64,000 bases of DNA from DASVUC01 sp038237225 (GCA_038237225.1 JBBRYX010000009.1:1-64000), one strand, 5' to 3'; shown: positions 33,855 to 43,236, numbered from the stretch's first letter. Numbers and translations: made by a program. The notes: a model not told the origin generated them from the letters alone.

Positions 33855-35063
33855 CTACGGCAGCGATCGGATGGACTCCCAAACTTCACGAAGATCCAGG
33901 TTCACTTTCACGCGCGCGCTGCCATCGGATTCATAGTCAACCTTGTACGTATGAGCTTCCTTTACCGCACGACCCACCGCTTCCGCAAGCCGCTTGTCAC
34001 GTTTTTGGGCCTCCCCGATCGTGACGCCCGAGGTTAAAGGAAGCGCCTCCACCTGCGTGCGCAACCGGGAAACCGCATCGGTCTCAGCGGCGCGGGCCGC
34101 TTTCAGCTTGTCCGCTTTAGCTTTGCTCGAGCCCTGCGCGTCAAGCTGCTGCTGCACCCAATCGGGAGGGACATCGGGAAGTTGAACCGCGTTGACCACG
34201 CGCGACGGGGCTTTGGCCGAAGCACGCCCACTCACTCGGCCGATCCTGGACGTAAACCGCTCACGCAGCTCATCCCATCCCTTGGAGTCCTTCGGCAGCG
34301 GCACCTTCGTCTGCGCTTTCGCCGCCGATTCGAACGTGTTGTAAAGATCTCCCGCGGCAGCGGCGAGCGTCAGCTTCACCTGGAAATCCTCCTGAAATTC
34401 GACCCGGGTGACCGGTCGGCTCTGGATCCACCGATCCAGCGCTTCGTGGACAGATTTAACGTCCATCGCATCCCCGACGGTTTTATCCGGCGCCAGCGGC
34501 ACGTCCCGCACGCTCTCGATCACTCGTGTAACAGCATCGCGCTTCGCGGCGGCAACCGCTTGACGGCGGGCGTCGTCATCAACGGCAGCCCATCCGTCGG
34601 CTTCCCGAATCGGGCGCGCGCCTCCGATCGCTTTAGATCCCGTGCTGGTGCCGACCGCGCAAAACGTTTTCTTGTTCAAATCCTTGAGCCGCGGCGCGAG
34701 CGCATCCACGGTGACCGGCGACTTCTTCGGATTGTCACTGACGATCTGTTTCAAGGAATCAGCGACAGTGGCGCCCGAAATATCCAGACGCACCTGACAG
34801 GTCTGGTCATCAAGCCAACGCGGCCCACCAATGCGCTGGGCTTTGGCGAGAATGGTGGCGAGTTCGGCCTCTCCGCCCACCTTCTCGATCACATCCGCGA
34901 TTGTGAGGTCTGGCCGGATTTGAACATCATCCACCTGCTGGCGAAGAGACTGCATCGCGTTGTCGTAGGCGGCCTGCACACGGTCGTGATTGCCGGTCTC
35001 CTGGCCGCGTGCATGCGCAGCGACGAGCAACAAGACGAGGAGCAGAAGATGCCGAACCACCAT
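33855..35063 (-). CDS. Secreted protein with three repeated domains
   Basis: Starting at MVVRHLLLLVLLLVAAHARG, chosen for its aaagga ribosome-binding site, the protein has 402 residues and a signal peptide. Three segments share the layout of a hydrophobic strand, DLTIADVIEK-like or KTVGDAMDV-like phrase, helix, then a strand pair ending in V-(x)-L-x-L/V. They start near residues 40, 175 and 335 (RPDLTIADV, APDKTVGDA, TSGVTIGEA). The pattern resembles LPP20/FlgT-N-type domains of envelope proteins. I do not know its function. Confidence 0.65.
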   Translation of the reverse strand: MVVRHLLLLVLLLVAAHARGQETGNHDRVQAAYDNAMQSLRQQVDDVQIRPDLTIADVIEKVGGEAELATILAKAQRIGGPRWLDDQTCQVRLDISGATVADSLKQIVSDNPKKSPVTVDALAPRLKDLNKKTFCAVGTSTGSKAIGGARPIREADGWAAVDDDARRQAVAAAKRDAVTRVIESVRDVPLAPDKTVGDAMDVKSVHEALDRWIQSRPVTRVEFQEDFQVKLTLAAAAGDLYNTFESAAKAQTKVPLPKDSKGWDELRERFTSRIGRVSGRASAKAPSRVVNAVQLPDVPPDWVQQQLDAQGSSKAKADKLKAARAAETDAVSRLRTQVEALPLTSGVTIGEAQKRDKRLAEAVGRAVKEAHTYKVDYESDGSARVKVNLDLREVWESIRSLP

Positions 35064-35311
35064 AAATCCTTTATGCAAACCCGGATGCAACATCACGACA
35101 ACATCAGATCGGACACCTGTTTAGACAAAGTTCAGCCCTGTTCGTTAGATCGACCCCGCACTCCATTCTGAAGCTGATGACGGCAAGCGTCCGATAAGTC
35201 TCAAGGCTGAGGCGCGAATTGATTTTTGCCTGCTTTGGCTTTACCATCAGAGGCCCTGCTCGTTGCAGCCTAAGTTCAGTTTTCGCCACTTGTTATAGCT
35301 TTGGAGACTTG

Positions 35312-36562
35312 ATGCACCTTCGGCGTCTGACGCGCAAGGTTACCCTCGGTGATGCACAGCATGGTTTCATCTCCATCGGCGGCGATGCGCCGGTCTCGGT
35401 GCAGACGATGACCGCGGGTTATACCTACGATATCGATCAATGCGTTGCCGAGATTCACAAACTGGCGGCGGCGGGGGCAGACCTTGTTCGCGTGGCGGTG
35501 CCCGAGAAGAAGGACACGGCGGCGCTGAAGGAGATCCTACCGCAGGTCAGCGTGCCGATTGTCGCCGATGTCCATTTCCATTTTCAGCGGGCGCTGGAAG
35601 CGATCGACGCGGGGGTTCACAAAATCAGGCTTAATCCGGGGAACATCAGCGACCGCGCCCAGGTGAAGGATGTGATCCAAGCCTGCAAGCAGAAGAAGCT
35701 GCCGATCCGCATTGGCGTGAATGAAGGATCGATCGTCGAGCGCCGCGACAAGCAAAAACGCATGAAGGAACTGGGCGGCGTCTTCTCCGACAACAAGAAC
35801 GGCCATCTGCTCGCAATCATGATCGCCAAGCTCGAAGAGTACGTCGAGATCTTTCAGGATGAAGATTTCCACGACATCGTGATCAGCGCCAAGAGCATCG
35901 ATCCGATGCTGGTGGTGGATGCGTACACCGAAATTTCCAAGCGATTCGATTACCCGCTGCACCTCGGCGTGACGCACGCCGGCCCGAAGGAAACGGGGAC
36001 GATCCGGTCGGTTGTGCCACTCGGGCATCTGCTCTGTTCCGGCATCGGCGACACGATTCGAATCTCCTATGCGAATGATCCAAAGTTCGAAGTCGAGGAT
36101 GGACTTGAGCTTTGCTACATCCTCGGATTGCGGGAGCGCATCGGCGCGGAGCTCATCGCTTGCCCGACCTGCGGACGTATTCAAGTGGACTTGTTCAAAC
36201 TCGTGCAGGATGTCCGGAAGCAGTTGAGCAAAGAAATCCAGGTGCCGATCAAGGTGGCGGTGATGGGCTGCGTCGTGAACGGCCCCGGCGAATGCGAAGG
36301 CGCTGACATCGCAATCTTCGCCGGCGATCGGCGCGGGATTATCTACGTTCAGGGCGAGAAGGTCGCGAACGTGCCTGAGGAGGATATTCTCGAGGCCCTC
36401 CTCAAGGAATGCCGCCTATTCCAGGACAAAGTCCGTCGCGGAGAAGCCCAGCTTGGCGAGAAGAAAGTGGATGTGATTCCTCCGGACCCCCTCGGCGAAC
36501 TTGGCAGTGGCTGGGAAAAGATCCAGAAAGAGAAGGGGCTGGCGCTGCCGGTTGTGAAATGA
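35312..36562 (+). CDS. ispG: 4-Hydroxy-3-methylbut-2-enyl diphosphate synthase
   Basis: The 416-residue protein starts MHLRRLTRKVTLGDAQHGF. It has the TIM-barrel part (SVQTMTAGYTYDIDQCV, KIRLNPGNISDRAQV) and the 4Fe-4S domain: CPTCGRIQVDLFKLV with two Cys near 283-286, then MGCVVNGPGECEGADI with the third Cys and the Glu ligand. It acts in the MEP pathway for isoprenoids. No extra A* domain is present, so it is the compact type. The start has a ttggag ribosome-binding site. It is followed closely by a Uma2 gene. Confidence 0.97.
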   Translation: MHLRRLTRKVTLGDAQHGFISIGGDAPVSVQTMTAGYTYDIDQCVAEIHKLAAAGADLVRVAVPEKKDTAALKEILPQVSVPIVADVHFHFQRALEAIDAGVHKIRLNPGNISDRAQVKDVIQACKQKKLPIRIGVNEGSIVERRDKQKRMKELGGVFSDNKNGHLLAIMIAKLEEYVEIFQDEDFHDIVISAKSIDPMLVVDAYTEISKRFDYPLHLGVTHAGPKETGTIRSVVPLGHLLCSGIGDTIRISYANDPKFEVEDGLELCYILGLRERIGAELIACPTCGRIQVDLFKLVQDVRKQLSKEIQVPIKVAVMGCVVNGPGECEGADIAIFAGDRRGIIYVQGEKVANVPEEDILEALLKECRLFQDKVRRGEAQLGEKKVDVIPPDPLGELGSGWEKIQKEKGLALPVVK

Positions 36563-36587
36563 TATCATCTTCCGGTTCGAGGTTGTC

Positions 36588-37223
36588 ATGACTGTCGCCA
36601 CGCTTTCGCTTGAGCAGCAATTCGTTCTGGACGATGTCGGCTGGGATTTTTACGAATCCATTCTGAAGCAGGTTGGGGATCGCCACATTTTCGTCACCTA
36701 TGACCAGGGGACGCTGGAGCTTATGTCTCCCTCATTCAAGCATGATAAACGCGGGCGTCTGCTCGGATTACTGATCAATGTTGTGGCCGAGGAATTGGGA
36801 ATCCCGATGCAGGGAGCAGGTTCAACAACCTTCCGCCGAAAAGAGCTGGAACGCGGGCTGGAACCGGATCAATGTTTCTACGTTCAAAACGTCAAGCGCA
36901 TCATCGGAAAGGGCAAGATCAACCTGAAGATCGATCCTCCTCCAGATCTGGCGATCGAAGTGGAGATCAGCCGGCGGATGGTCAAGCGTTTGCCGATTTA
37001 TGAAGCGTTGGGTGTTCCCGAGATTTGGCGGGATGACGGACGACGAGTCCGCGTGTTCGTCCTGAACGATGAAGGGCACTATGAGCAAACGACGTCAAGC
37101 CCCAGCTTTCCAGCATTGCCGGTCGATCAGATCAACCAACTCGTGTCGCTTGCCGATGAAACCGACGAGATGAACTGGATGCGGCGCGTCCGCCACTGGG
37201 TGAAATCCAACCTCGTCAAGTGA
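36588..37223 (+). CDS. Uma2-family protein (PD-(D/E)xK-like)
   Basis: The 211-residue protein has the Uma2/DUF820 pattern. LELMSPSFKHDKRGRLLGLL opens it, then RGLEPDQCFYVQNV with the first acidic residue and PPDLAIEVEISRRMVKRLP with the ExE core. YEALGVPEIWRDDGRRVRVF completes the fold. These proteins are restriction-endonuclease-like, are often present in many copies per genome, and their role is unsettled; some may act on DNA. It starts 25 bases after ispG with a gaggttgtc ribosome-binding site and probably shares its transcript. Confidence 0.85.
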   Translation: MTVATLSLEQQFVLDDVGWDFYESILKQVGDRHIFVTYDQGTLELMSPSFKHDKRGRLLGLLINVVAEELGIPMQGAGSTTFRRKELERGLEPDQCFYVQNVKRIIGKGKINLKIDPPPDLAIEVEISRRMVKRLPIYEALGVPEIWRDDGRRVRVFVLNDEGHYEQTTSSPSFPALPVDQINQLVSLADETDEMNWMRRVRHWVKSNLVK

Positions 37224-37234
37224 GGCTATCAATC

Positions 37235-37561
37235 ATGTTCAAGCTCATAGCACTCGTTCTCGGCCTTGTCCTCGGATTCGGCGGCGGGGTCTATTGGGGC
37301 CACAAGAATCCCGAGGCTGCCGGAAAGCTGTCCGCCGAAGAGGAACGCCGCTTCCTCGAAGCCCAGGTGCAGATCACGCGGAAAATTCAGGACAAGCTGG
37401 ACCAACTTAGCAGCAAGACGAGCAAATCCGCCGCTCCGGGATCGGGGTTTGTCGGTGCCGGACAATCGGGCGCCGGGGCGCAGGCGGATGTGAAAGACTT
37501 GAAGGCAGACACGCAGAAGCAAGAGAACGAATTGCGCAAGCGCATCGACTCGCTGAAATAA
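37235..37561 (+). CDS. Hypothetical single-pass membrane protein, 108 residues
   Basis: It begins MFKLIALVLGLVLGFGGGVY, one membrane helix with a Gly-rich end. A charged helical region follows (EEERRFLEAQVQITRKIQDK), then a Gly/Ser linker and a short C-terminal coiled coil (QEnELRKRIDSLK). I do not recognise a family. It may serve as a small envelope or scaffold protein. It lies 11 bases after the Uma2 stop, so ispG, Uma2 and this gene are likely one unit. Confidence 0.6.
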   Translation: MFKLIALVLGLVLGFGGGVYWGHKNPEAAGKLSAEEERRFLEAQVQITRKIQDKLDQLSSKTSKSAAPGSGFVGAGQSGAGAQADVKDLKADTQKQENELRKRIDSLK

Positions 37562-37684
37562 CGCCCCTTAAGGGTTCCATCACCGCGCGCTTCTGAACGA
37601 TCGTCAGCACCTGCGTAGCGGTCGGGCCGAAGGCCCACTTGCATCTCGCCCGGCATGGGGAATTGACCTACAATCCCCCTCGCT

Positions 37685-38653
37685 ATGAGCATTCAAGTCG
37701 GAATTGTCGGCGTCAGCGGTTACGGCGGAGGCGAAGCGCTGCGCCTGTGTGCGGGACATCCCGAATTTCAAGTTGCATACGTCGCCGGTGAATCCTCTGC
37801 CGGGCAGAAGCTCGGCGAGCGATTTCCAGGAATCGGAAAACTTTCCAATCTCGTAATCGAGAAATGGGATCCGGCAGGATTGCCGGAACTGGATGTCCTG
37901 TTCGCATCACTACCTACCGGAGATTCCAAAGAGGCGCTGGCGAGCGTGTCCGCGAAAACCAGGATCATCGACATCGGCGGCGACCATCGCTTCGTCGACG
38001 GCTGGACGTACGGTCTGGCGGATGTATGGCCCGATCAAATTCGCAAGTCGTCAAGAATTGCGAATCCAGGCTGCTTTCCAGCCGCAAGTCTCGCCGCACT
38101 CGCGCCGCTCGCGGCCGCAAAAATAATCGATCCCGCGACAATCATCATCGATGCCAAGACCGGAGTATCGGGCGCCGGTCGCGGCGGTGGATCCCCATTT
38201 GGTTTTGCTGAAGTGAACGAGGACGTTGCTCCCTATGGTCTGCTCAAACACACCCATGTGCCGGAGATGACGAACGCCATTGCGCAGTTGGCGGGCAAGA
38301 GCGCGACGCTGACCTTTACGCCGCACTTAATCCCGATGACCCGCGGCATCCTTGCGACCTGCTACGCGCGAGGCCAGGCGACGACCGAGCAATGCCTGTC
38401 GAGCGCGCGAGACTTTTACGCAAAGCGCCCCTTCGTTCGAGTGACGGATAAACCACCGCACTCGAAATGGGCATACGGATCCAATCTCGCGTTCGTTTCT
38501 TATGCGGCAGATCCCGAGCGAAACGTCATCATCGCGATGGCGGCGATCGATAACCTCGGAAAAGGCGCCGCCGGGCAGGCGGTGCAGAACGCAAATCTGG
38601 TAACCGGCCAACCGGAGACGGCGGGGCTCGAAGGAATCCCGCTGTGGCCGTGA
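37685..38653 (+). CDS. argC: N-acetyl-gamma-glutamyl-phosphate reductase
   Basis: The 322-residue protein begins with the Rossmann motif VGIVGVSGYGGGEALRL. The catalytic Cys lies near residue 129 in RIANPGCFPAASLAAL. KTGVSGAGRGGG and HLIPMTRGILAT are conserved. It reduces N-acetylglutamyl phosphate with NADPH in arginine synthesis. The other arg genes are not in the window. A TACAAT box ends 10 bases before the ATG and the leader would be only about 3 bases long. Confidence 0.95.
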   Translation: MSIQVGIVGVSGYGGGEALRLCAGHPEFQVAYVAGESSAGQKLGERFPGIGKLSNLVIEKWDPAGLPELDVLFASLPTGDSKEALASVSAKTRIIDIGGDHRFVDGWTYGLADVWPDQIRKSSRIANPGCFPAASLAALAPLAAAKIIDPATIIIDAKTGVSGAGRGGGSPFGFAEVNEDVAPYGLLKHTHVPEMTNAIAQLAGKSATLTFTPHLIPMTRGILATCYARGQATTEQCLSSARDFYAKRPFVRVTDKPPHSKWAYGSNLAFVSYAADPERNVIIAMAAIDNLGKGAAGQAVQNANLVTGQPETAGLEGIPLWP

Positions 38654-38723
38654 TCATCCACCCAAGGAAACAGCCCCCGGATTGCTCCAGGGCCGCGGTT
38701 CATTTGCATCTCAGAAGTCAGCC

Positions 38724-39194
38724 TTAATCGACCTTCACGAAGGCGCCTTCCTGCTCCCAGTCCTTCTCATCAAACTGCTTGGTCTTATCGACGACGAGAT
38801 TGCCCTTCTCATCTTTCGTGATCTTGTACCGATACAGCGGAATTTTTGCAGGTCCCTTTGTGGGCACGCCGAGCTCCGTGAACTTGCTGCCATGGGCCGG
38901 GCAGGTGATCGTGCCCTCCTTCAACTTCAGCGTATTACGCTTGTGCGTGCATATGGATGAAGGCGCGTAAATCCTTCCCTCATGGCGAATGATGAAGAAC
39001 TTGTCAGTCTTCGCCCATTTGTCGCTGACAGCGTCTTTGGAGAAGTCGCTCATCGCGCCAACATCCACCGTCTTCGCGCCCGTAGTCGCCGCCGGCGCGG
39101 TTGCAGCATCGGCAGCCAGAAGCTCACACGAGCAGCAGGCGCACGCCAAGGCCACGGTTGCTTTCACAAAATCCCTGCGATTCAGTTCCGACAT
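38724..39194 (-). CDS. Tat-exported Rieske 2Fe-2S protein
   Basis: The 156-residue protein has a twin-arginine signal (NRRDFVKATVALACACCSC) with four Cys in the hydrophobic part. The Rieske cluster ligands are C82 and H84 in ICTHKRNTL and C98 and H101 in CPAHGSKF. The Rieske domain fills the rest. It is not linked to cytochrome b genes here, so it is likely a stand-alone periplasmic electron carrier rather than part of a bc complex. The native partner is unknown. Confidence 0.85.
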   Translation of the reverse strand: MSELNRRDFVKATVALACACCSCELLAADAATAPAATTGAKTVDVGAMSDFSKDAVSDKWAKTDKFFIIRHEGRIYAPSSICTHKRNTLKLKEGTITCPAHGSKFTELGVPTKGPAKIPLYRYKITKDEKGNLVVDKTKQFDEKDWEQEGAFVKVD

Positions 39195-39293
39195 CTCGTC
39201 AATCTCCTCTTAAAGAAAATAACGCTTCCAACTGGTGCTCTCCGTTCAATCTATACGCTCGAAACAGCCCTTTGTTACAATGACACGCCAGCT

Positions 39294-39818
39294 ATGAATA
39301 CGTCGGACATCCCCTCAAAATATCCGACCGAGCCCGCGGCGTCGCCGCTGCCCTTCGACGATTGCGAAGGGCCGTGGTGGTTCCCCAGTTGGTGGGAGAT
39401 CGCCAAATTGCTCGGCTGGCGCTGGATATTCGCCTTCCCGCTGCTGATCGTGATCGCACTTCTGGTCATGGCGGCGATGGATTTCCGATTTCTCAACTTC
39501 TTCATTGTCATCGGGTTAAAGACGATCATTTTCCTCATCGCAGTCCCAATCGCGGTCCTGGCATCCATGATGCGATCGGCAGTGCAGATGCGGAAAGAGC
39601 CGTTCTGCATCCACTGCGGCTACGGGCTGGAGGGCCTGCCAGACCACTACCGCTGCCCCGAATGTGGACGGAACTACAGCTTCGCGCTGGTTCATGAATA
39701 CCGGCGTAATCCACACTGGTTCATCGAGCGAGCGAAAAGCGCCCACTCGCTCCCGTCTACCCACGCCCCGTTTGCCGCCGGCGCGGTGTTGTCGCCGCGG
39801 AACAATGATGGAACTTAG
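39294..39818 (+). CDS. Membrane protein with a CxxC-CxxC zinc ribbon
   Basis: The 174-residue protein has two membrane helices (WIFAFPLLIVIALLVMAAMD and IIFLIAVPIAVLASMM) followed by a zinc ribbon CIHCGYGLEGL...CPECG. The same ribbon design recurs at 46136 and 61212. The longer upstream frame shadows the Rieske gene. A TACAAT box ends 12 bases before the ATG. It overlaps the mutY stop by 4 bases. The function is unknown; such proteins recur in planctomycetes (recollection). Confidence 0.7.
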   Translation: MNTSDIPSKYPTEPAASPLPFDDCEGPWWFPSWWEIAKLLGWRWIFAFPLLIVIALLVMAAMDFRFLNFFIVIGLKTIIFLIAVPIAVLASMMRSAVQMRKEPFCIHCGYGLEGLPDHYRCPECGRNYSFALVHEYRRNPHWFIERAKSAHSLPSTHAPFAAGAVLSPRNNDGT

Positions 39819-40897
39819 ATGCGCTTCGTTAAGTTTTTCCGCAGCATCTCCGCCACCTTCAGATGGGGTCCAGGCAGCGGGTATTTTGCAAGCTCGTCGA
39901 GCCCCACCCAAACCCGTTCCCCCTTGACCTTAGCACCGCGTCCGGAGCGCTCGCACCCATACACCTCAAACTCATACCGTCGATGCGTCAGCCCATGCGT
40001 CACGAGCCCCAACCGCTTCAGCCCCTTCACTTCACCTCCGATCACGTCGCCCGCGCGCGGCTTCTTTCCATTCGCCTCCACCGTCACGAACTGCCACATC
40101 GACGCCCACCGCCCCTTCGCCGGCCTTTGCTCGATCAGCCACTTTCCTTTGTGTATCACGCAAATCACATCGCGCCGCAGAAGCGGCGTCGCTGCCCGCT
40201 TCTTCGGCAGCGGCAACTTCCCCTGGACACCCGCCGCCCGCGCCTCACAATGCTTCGCCACCGGACACACCAGACACTTCGGCCCCCGAGGCACGCACAC
40301 CGTCGCCCCCAGCTCCATCATCGCCGAGTTGAAATCCCCCGGCCTCTCCCCCACCACCAGTTCGGCAGCGCGCTCCCACAAATGAGCTCGAACATCCGGC
40401 GCATCAAGCGTTTTCTCGATCCGATCCACCCGAGCGAGCACCCGCGCCACGTTCCCATCGACGATTGGAGCAGGCTCATCAAACGCAATGGAGGCCACCG
40501 CACCCGCGGTATAGCGGCCGACACCCGGCAGATCGCGCAAAAGCTGCGCAGTGTTCGGAAAATTGTCCTTCAGCTCGCTAGCGACCATCTTCGCCGCCCG
40601 ATGAAGGTTTCTCGCTCGGCTGTAATATCCAAGCCCCTGCCAAAAGCGCAGCACTTCTTGCTCCTCCGCAGCCGCAAGGGATTGAGCCGTCGGAAACCGC
40701 TCTAGAAACCGCCGGTAGTACGGAATCACCGTCGCCACCTGTGTTTGCTGAAGCATTAGTTCCGAGACGAGCACGTGATAAGCATCAACTCGCACATCAC
40801 GCGGCGCATCGGGCGATGGACGCCACGGAAGATCCCGGCGATGCAGCGCGTACCACTTTAACAACCGCCCGCGAAACTCAGTTGTCTTTCCAATCAT
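39815..40897 (-). CDS. mutY: A/G-specific adenine DNA glycosylase
   Basis: The 360-residue protein removes adenine opposite 8-oxoguanine. It has the catalytic Glu segment SELMLQQTQVATVIPYY, the HhH motif LPGVGRYTAGAVAS with the catalytic Asp in IVDGNVARV, and the 4Fe-4S loop CVPRGPKCLVCPVAKHC with spacing C-x6-C-x2-C-x5-C. The C-terminal NUDIX-like domain (KRAATPLLRRDVICVI onward) checks 8-oxoG. The end overlaps the zinc-ribbon gene by 4 bases. Confidence 0.95.
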   Translation of the reverse strand: MIGKTTEFRGRLLKWYALHRRDLPWRPSPDAPRDVRVDAYHVLVSELMLQQTQVATVIPYYRRFLERFPTAQSLAAAEEQEVLRFWQGLGYYSRARNLHRAAKMVASELKDNFPNTAQLLRDLPGVGRYTAGAVASIAFDEPAPIVDGNVARVLARVDRIEKTLDAPDVRAHLWERAAELVVGERPGDFNSAMMELGATVCVPRGPKCLVCPVAKHCEARAAGVQGKLPLPKKRAATPLLRRDVICVIHKGKWLIEQRPAKGRWASMWQFVTVEANGKKPRAGDVIGGEVKGLKRLGLVTHGLTHRRYEFEVYGCERSGRGAKVKGERVWVGLDELAKYPLPGPHLKVAEMLRKNLTKRI

Positions 40898-41082
40898 CTC
40901 AAACGAAGTGTAGGGGAGATCTTGAAACGGCGCACGCGCTCCGCTTTGGTATCAAAACAATTTGAAATCATTTTCTGTTTTCCCGATTGATGATCCGCTT
41001 GCCCGATGTAAACTGGTTCCTGGCTGTAGGCAAACGGGAATGAATGGATTCATTGTAAACCTTAGGATAAGGAGGCCTATAC

Positions 41083-41328
41083 ATGCGGCAGCCTCATGTC
41101 GATGACTTTGTCCGCCTCACGCGCGACATTCCAGAACTGGCCCTGCACCGCGGAGAAGTCGGTGTGGTGCGCAGCACCTGGTTCGCGCCGACGACGGCCT
41201 ACGAAGTTGAATTCCATCCCCTTGGTCTGGATCATCAGACCCGGGCACTCGTGCTGGCCGAGCAATTAGAAGTCGAGGAAGGCTCGCTGTTTCAGAAGAG
41301 CCTCGCGACGATGAAGCAAGCGGACTAA
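41083..41328 (+). CDS. DUF4926 domain protein
   Basis: The 81-residue protein has a DUF4926-type pattern: VDDFVRLTRDIPELALHRGE then VGVVRSTWFAPTTAYEVEF, an SH3-like small barrel. Members often sit beside nucleases or toxin-like genes, but none is adjacent here. A perfect aaggagg ribosome-binding site lies before the ATG. Function unknown. Confidence 0.8.
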   Translation: MRQPHVDDFVRLTRDIPELALHRGEVGVVRSTWFAPTTAYEVEFHPLGLDHQTRALVLAEQLEVEEGSLFQKSLATMKQAD

Positions 41329-41376
41329 GCTTCCGCCGCACCTCATTGTGCCGTGCTGCTCCCCCATCACGTTCGC

Positions 41377-42678
41377 TCAGTTTCCGCCCGTCGATGGCGC
41401 ACCGCTAACCTGCGCCATCGCGGGTGGCGGCCAATCAAACGGTCCCTCGTTCCAGCGCTGCATCCTGAAATAATAAGTCGCTTCGCCCTCGGTCGGGACT
41501 TCGAGATTTCGCCAAGTCTGCCGAACGTCTGCGCCTGGAAAACTGACATTGATCTCGTGCTTCCCCGGCGGCACTTTCAAGGGCAGGATGAATACCGTTC
41601 GCGGAAGAAGTTCCCATTGCCGGACGTCCGCCTGGCTCGTGGCTTTCAAAAGAAGCCCCGTCGCGAGCAAGCCGCCCGCGACCATAAGGTCCGTCCGCTG
41701 ACGCGATCCTTCACCGGACGCCCCGCGTAGTCCTTCGAAGGCGCCGCCGGCAATCAAACCCGTGCCGATGCCGCTCTTGACGGCGCGAAACGTGTCCAGG
41801 CTTTGCCATTTCCGATCTTGCGCTAGCGCCAGCAAATCCACCGGCGGAAGGTTGACGCTATCGACCCACAGCGGTGAGCCATCGATCCAAACCATCGGCC
41901 GCTGAATCGGCCCGACCTCCATCGGTGTCGGAGCGAGTCGAACCACAGACCCATCAAAGTCCGTGACCTTCCGCGGGCCATAACCAAAGTCGACGACGAG
42001 CAACAGGTTCGACTCCGCATTGCGATCAAAATCCGCGAGCCCCTTCAACATCAACTTGTTCCCAAGCTTGTCGAAGTTCGCTTTCGCCAAATCTTCCCGC
42101 CCGAGCCTCTGAAAGCTTTTCGCCAGCATCAGCAACGCGGGAGCAAAGTTGCTTTCAACCTCCTTGTACGCCTTCGCGTTCTCATCCGCGTAGTCGCGAA
42201 GCTTGAACAGCGCATTCTCAAAAGCCGCCCGGGCGTTGTTGTAGTCGTGGCGCATGTAGTAGATCACGCCAAGATAAAAGTTCACCATCGCCCGCTCGTA
42301 CGGCTCTCCCTTCCACACCTTCATCTTTTCATCAACCAGCACCGCCCCCAGCGTTCGCCCACCATTATTCACGCCGGTGGAGTTAATCACTTCGTAAGCG
42401 CTAAGAAACGCATTCTCAGCGGCATCAAGATCGTAAGAGGCCAGCGCGATCGAGCCCAGGCGGACATTGTTAAGAACAAAGTTCTCGTTGGTCTTCTTCG
42501 CGAGAGGCTGAAGCTGCCTGATCGCCGCCGCGGCGTCGCCCGCGTAAAACGACTGGATCGCCCGATCCGCCTGATGCTGGTCCTGCGCGCAGCCCCCTAA
42601 GAACAGCACCAGCAGAACGATCCCTCGTAGGGACGACACAAGTGTCGCCCCTACAAATTTGTCGACGCATTTGGTCAA
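41377..42678 (-). CDS. COG3014-like TPR lipoprotein
   Basis: The 433-residue protein has a lipobox (VLLVLFLGGC) and TPR-like helices: DRAIQSFYAGDAAAAIRQL, then YERAMVNFYLGVIYYMRHDY and NNARAAFENALFKLRDY. The C-terminal half contains LLVVDFGYGPRKVT and a late VPPGKHEINVSFPGADV beta domain. The layout fits COG3014, which neighbours LpoB-like genes in other bacteria. The first 18 residues (VGATLVSSLRG) translate a 28-bp palindrome, so the signal peptide has been rebuilt from a repeat. Its ATG overlaps the stop of the previous gene. Confidence 0.75.
   Translation of the reverse strand: MTKCVDKFVGATLVSSLRGIVLLVLFLGGCAQDQHQADRAIQSFYAGDAAAAIRQLQPLAKKTNENFVLNNVRLGSIALASYDLDAAENAFLSAYEVINSTGVNNGGRTLGAVLVDEKMKVWKGEPYERAMVNFYLGVIYYMRHDYNNARAAFENALFKLRDYADENAKAYKEVESNFAPALLMLAKSFQRLGREDLAKANFDKLGNKLMLKGLADFDRNAESNLLLVVDFGYGPRKVTDFDGSVVRLAPTPMEVGPIQRPMVWIDGSPLWVDSVNLPPVDLLALAQDRKWQSLDTFRAVKSGIGTGLIAGGAFEGLRGASGEGSRQRTDLMVAGGLLATGLLLKATSQADVRQWELLPRTVFILPLKVPPGKHEINVSFPGADVRQTWRNLEVPTEGEATYYFRMQRWNEGPFDWPPPAMAQVSGAPSTGGN
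42627..42654. repeat. GTAGGG-type palindrome in a lipoprotein signal sequence
   Basis: gtagggacgacac and gtgtcgcccctac form 13-base arms with one mismatch and a two-base centre. It belongs to the family of 19991 and 58758 by its ends. Confidence 0.8.
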
Positions 42679-43232
42679 TCTCCGAATCCTTTCACAGCCA
42701 CCTTCTTCACCTCATACGACCCGGTCCACAGCAGGGTGCGTCTCTGCAAGTCCGTCAGATCGAACGCGCACAGGTAATAGCTGCTGCGATGTTTCGGATC
42801 CTCGTCCGCAAGCGATGAAAACCGCGCCGTCAGCGCATACCGCGGCTGAATCCGTTCCGGCTCAGGCCCCAGGTCCAGATCCACCTCGCGCTGCCGAAGC
42901 CGATAAAACGAATCCCGATTCATGACCCAGACGAATTGATCCGGCGCATGTCGCGCGAGCAGCACGCGAACCCTCGCGGTAAACGCTTCCGCAGGCCCGC
43001 GCGGCAAAACCTCCGCCCGCATCCGATTCTCAACCGGCTCAACCACGACCTTCAGCGCGCCCTCCTTCGCAATCGCCGCCTGCACATCCGGATCGCTGGC
43101 GATTTTCATCGCCATGTCATCCGTCATCTTCACGAGATCGGCACCGTCGAGGGCCGTGTTATGCCCGGATTGAACCGCAGACGTGCAGCCAGCCAGAAGC
43201 AATGAGATCGCGATAAGCAGAAGGTATCGCAT
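42675..43232 (-). CDS. LpoB-like lipoprotein (paralogue 2)
   Basis: The 185-residue protein has a lipobox (LLLAGCTS). Its body has the LpoB fold pattern: ALDGADLVKMTDDMAMKIA, KVVVEPVENRM, FTARVRVLLARHAP, then SSYYLCAFDLTDLQRRTLLW. In E. coli LpoB activates the peptidoglycan synthase PBP1b. The equivalent role here is an inference. The gene overlaps the COG3014-like gene by 4 bases and lies 4 bases after the other LpoB-like gene, so the three are one operon. Confidence 0.7.
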   Translation of the reverse strand: MRYLLLIAISLLLAGCTSAVQSGHNTALDGADLVKMTDDMAMKIASDPDVQAAIAKEGALKVVVEPVENRMRAEVLPRGPAEAFTARVRVLLARHAPDQFVWVMNRDSFYRLRQREVDLDLGPEPERIQPRYALTARFSSLADEDPKHRSSYYLCAFDLTDLQRRTLLWTGSYEVKKVAVKGFGD

Positions 43233-43236
43233 CCGA

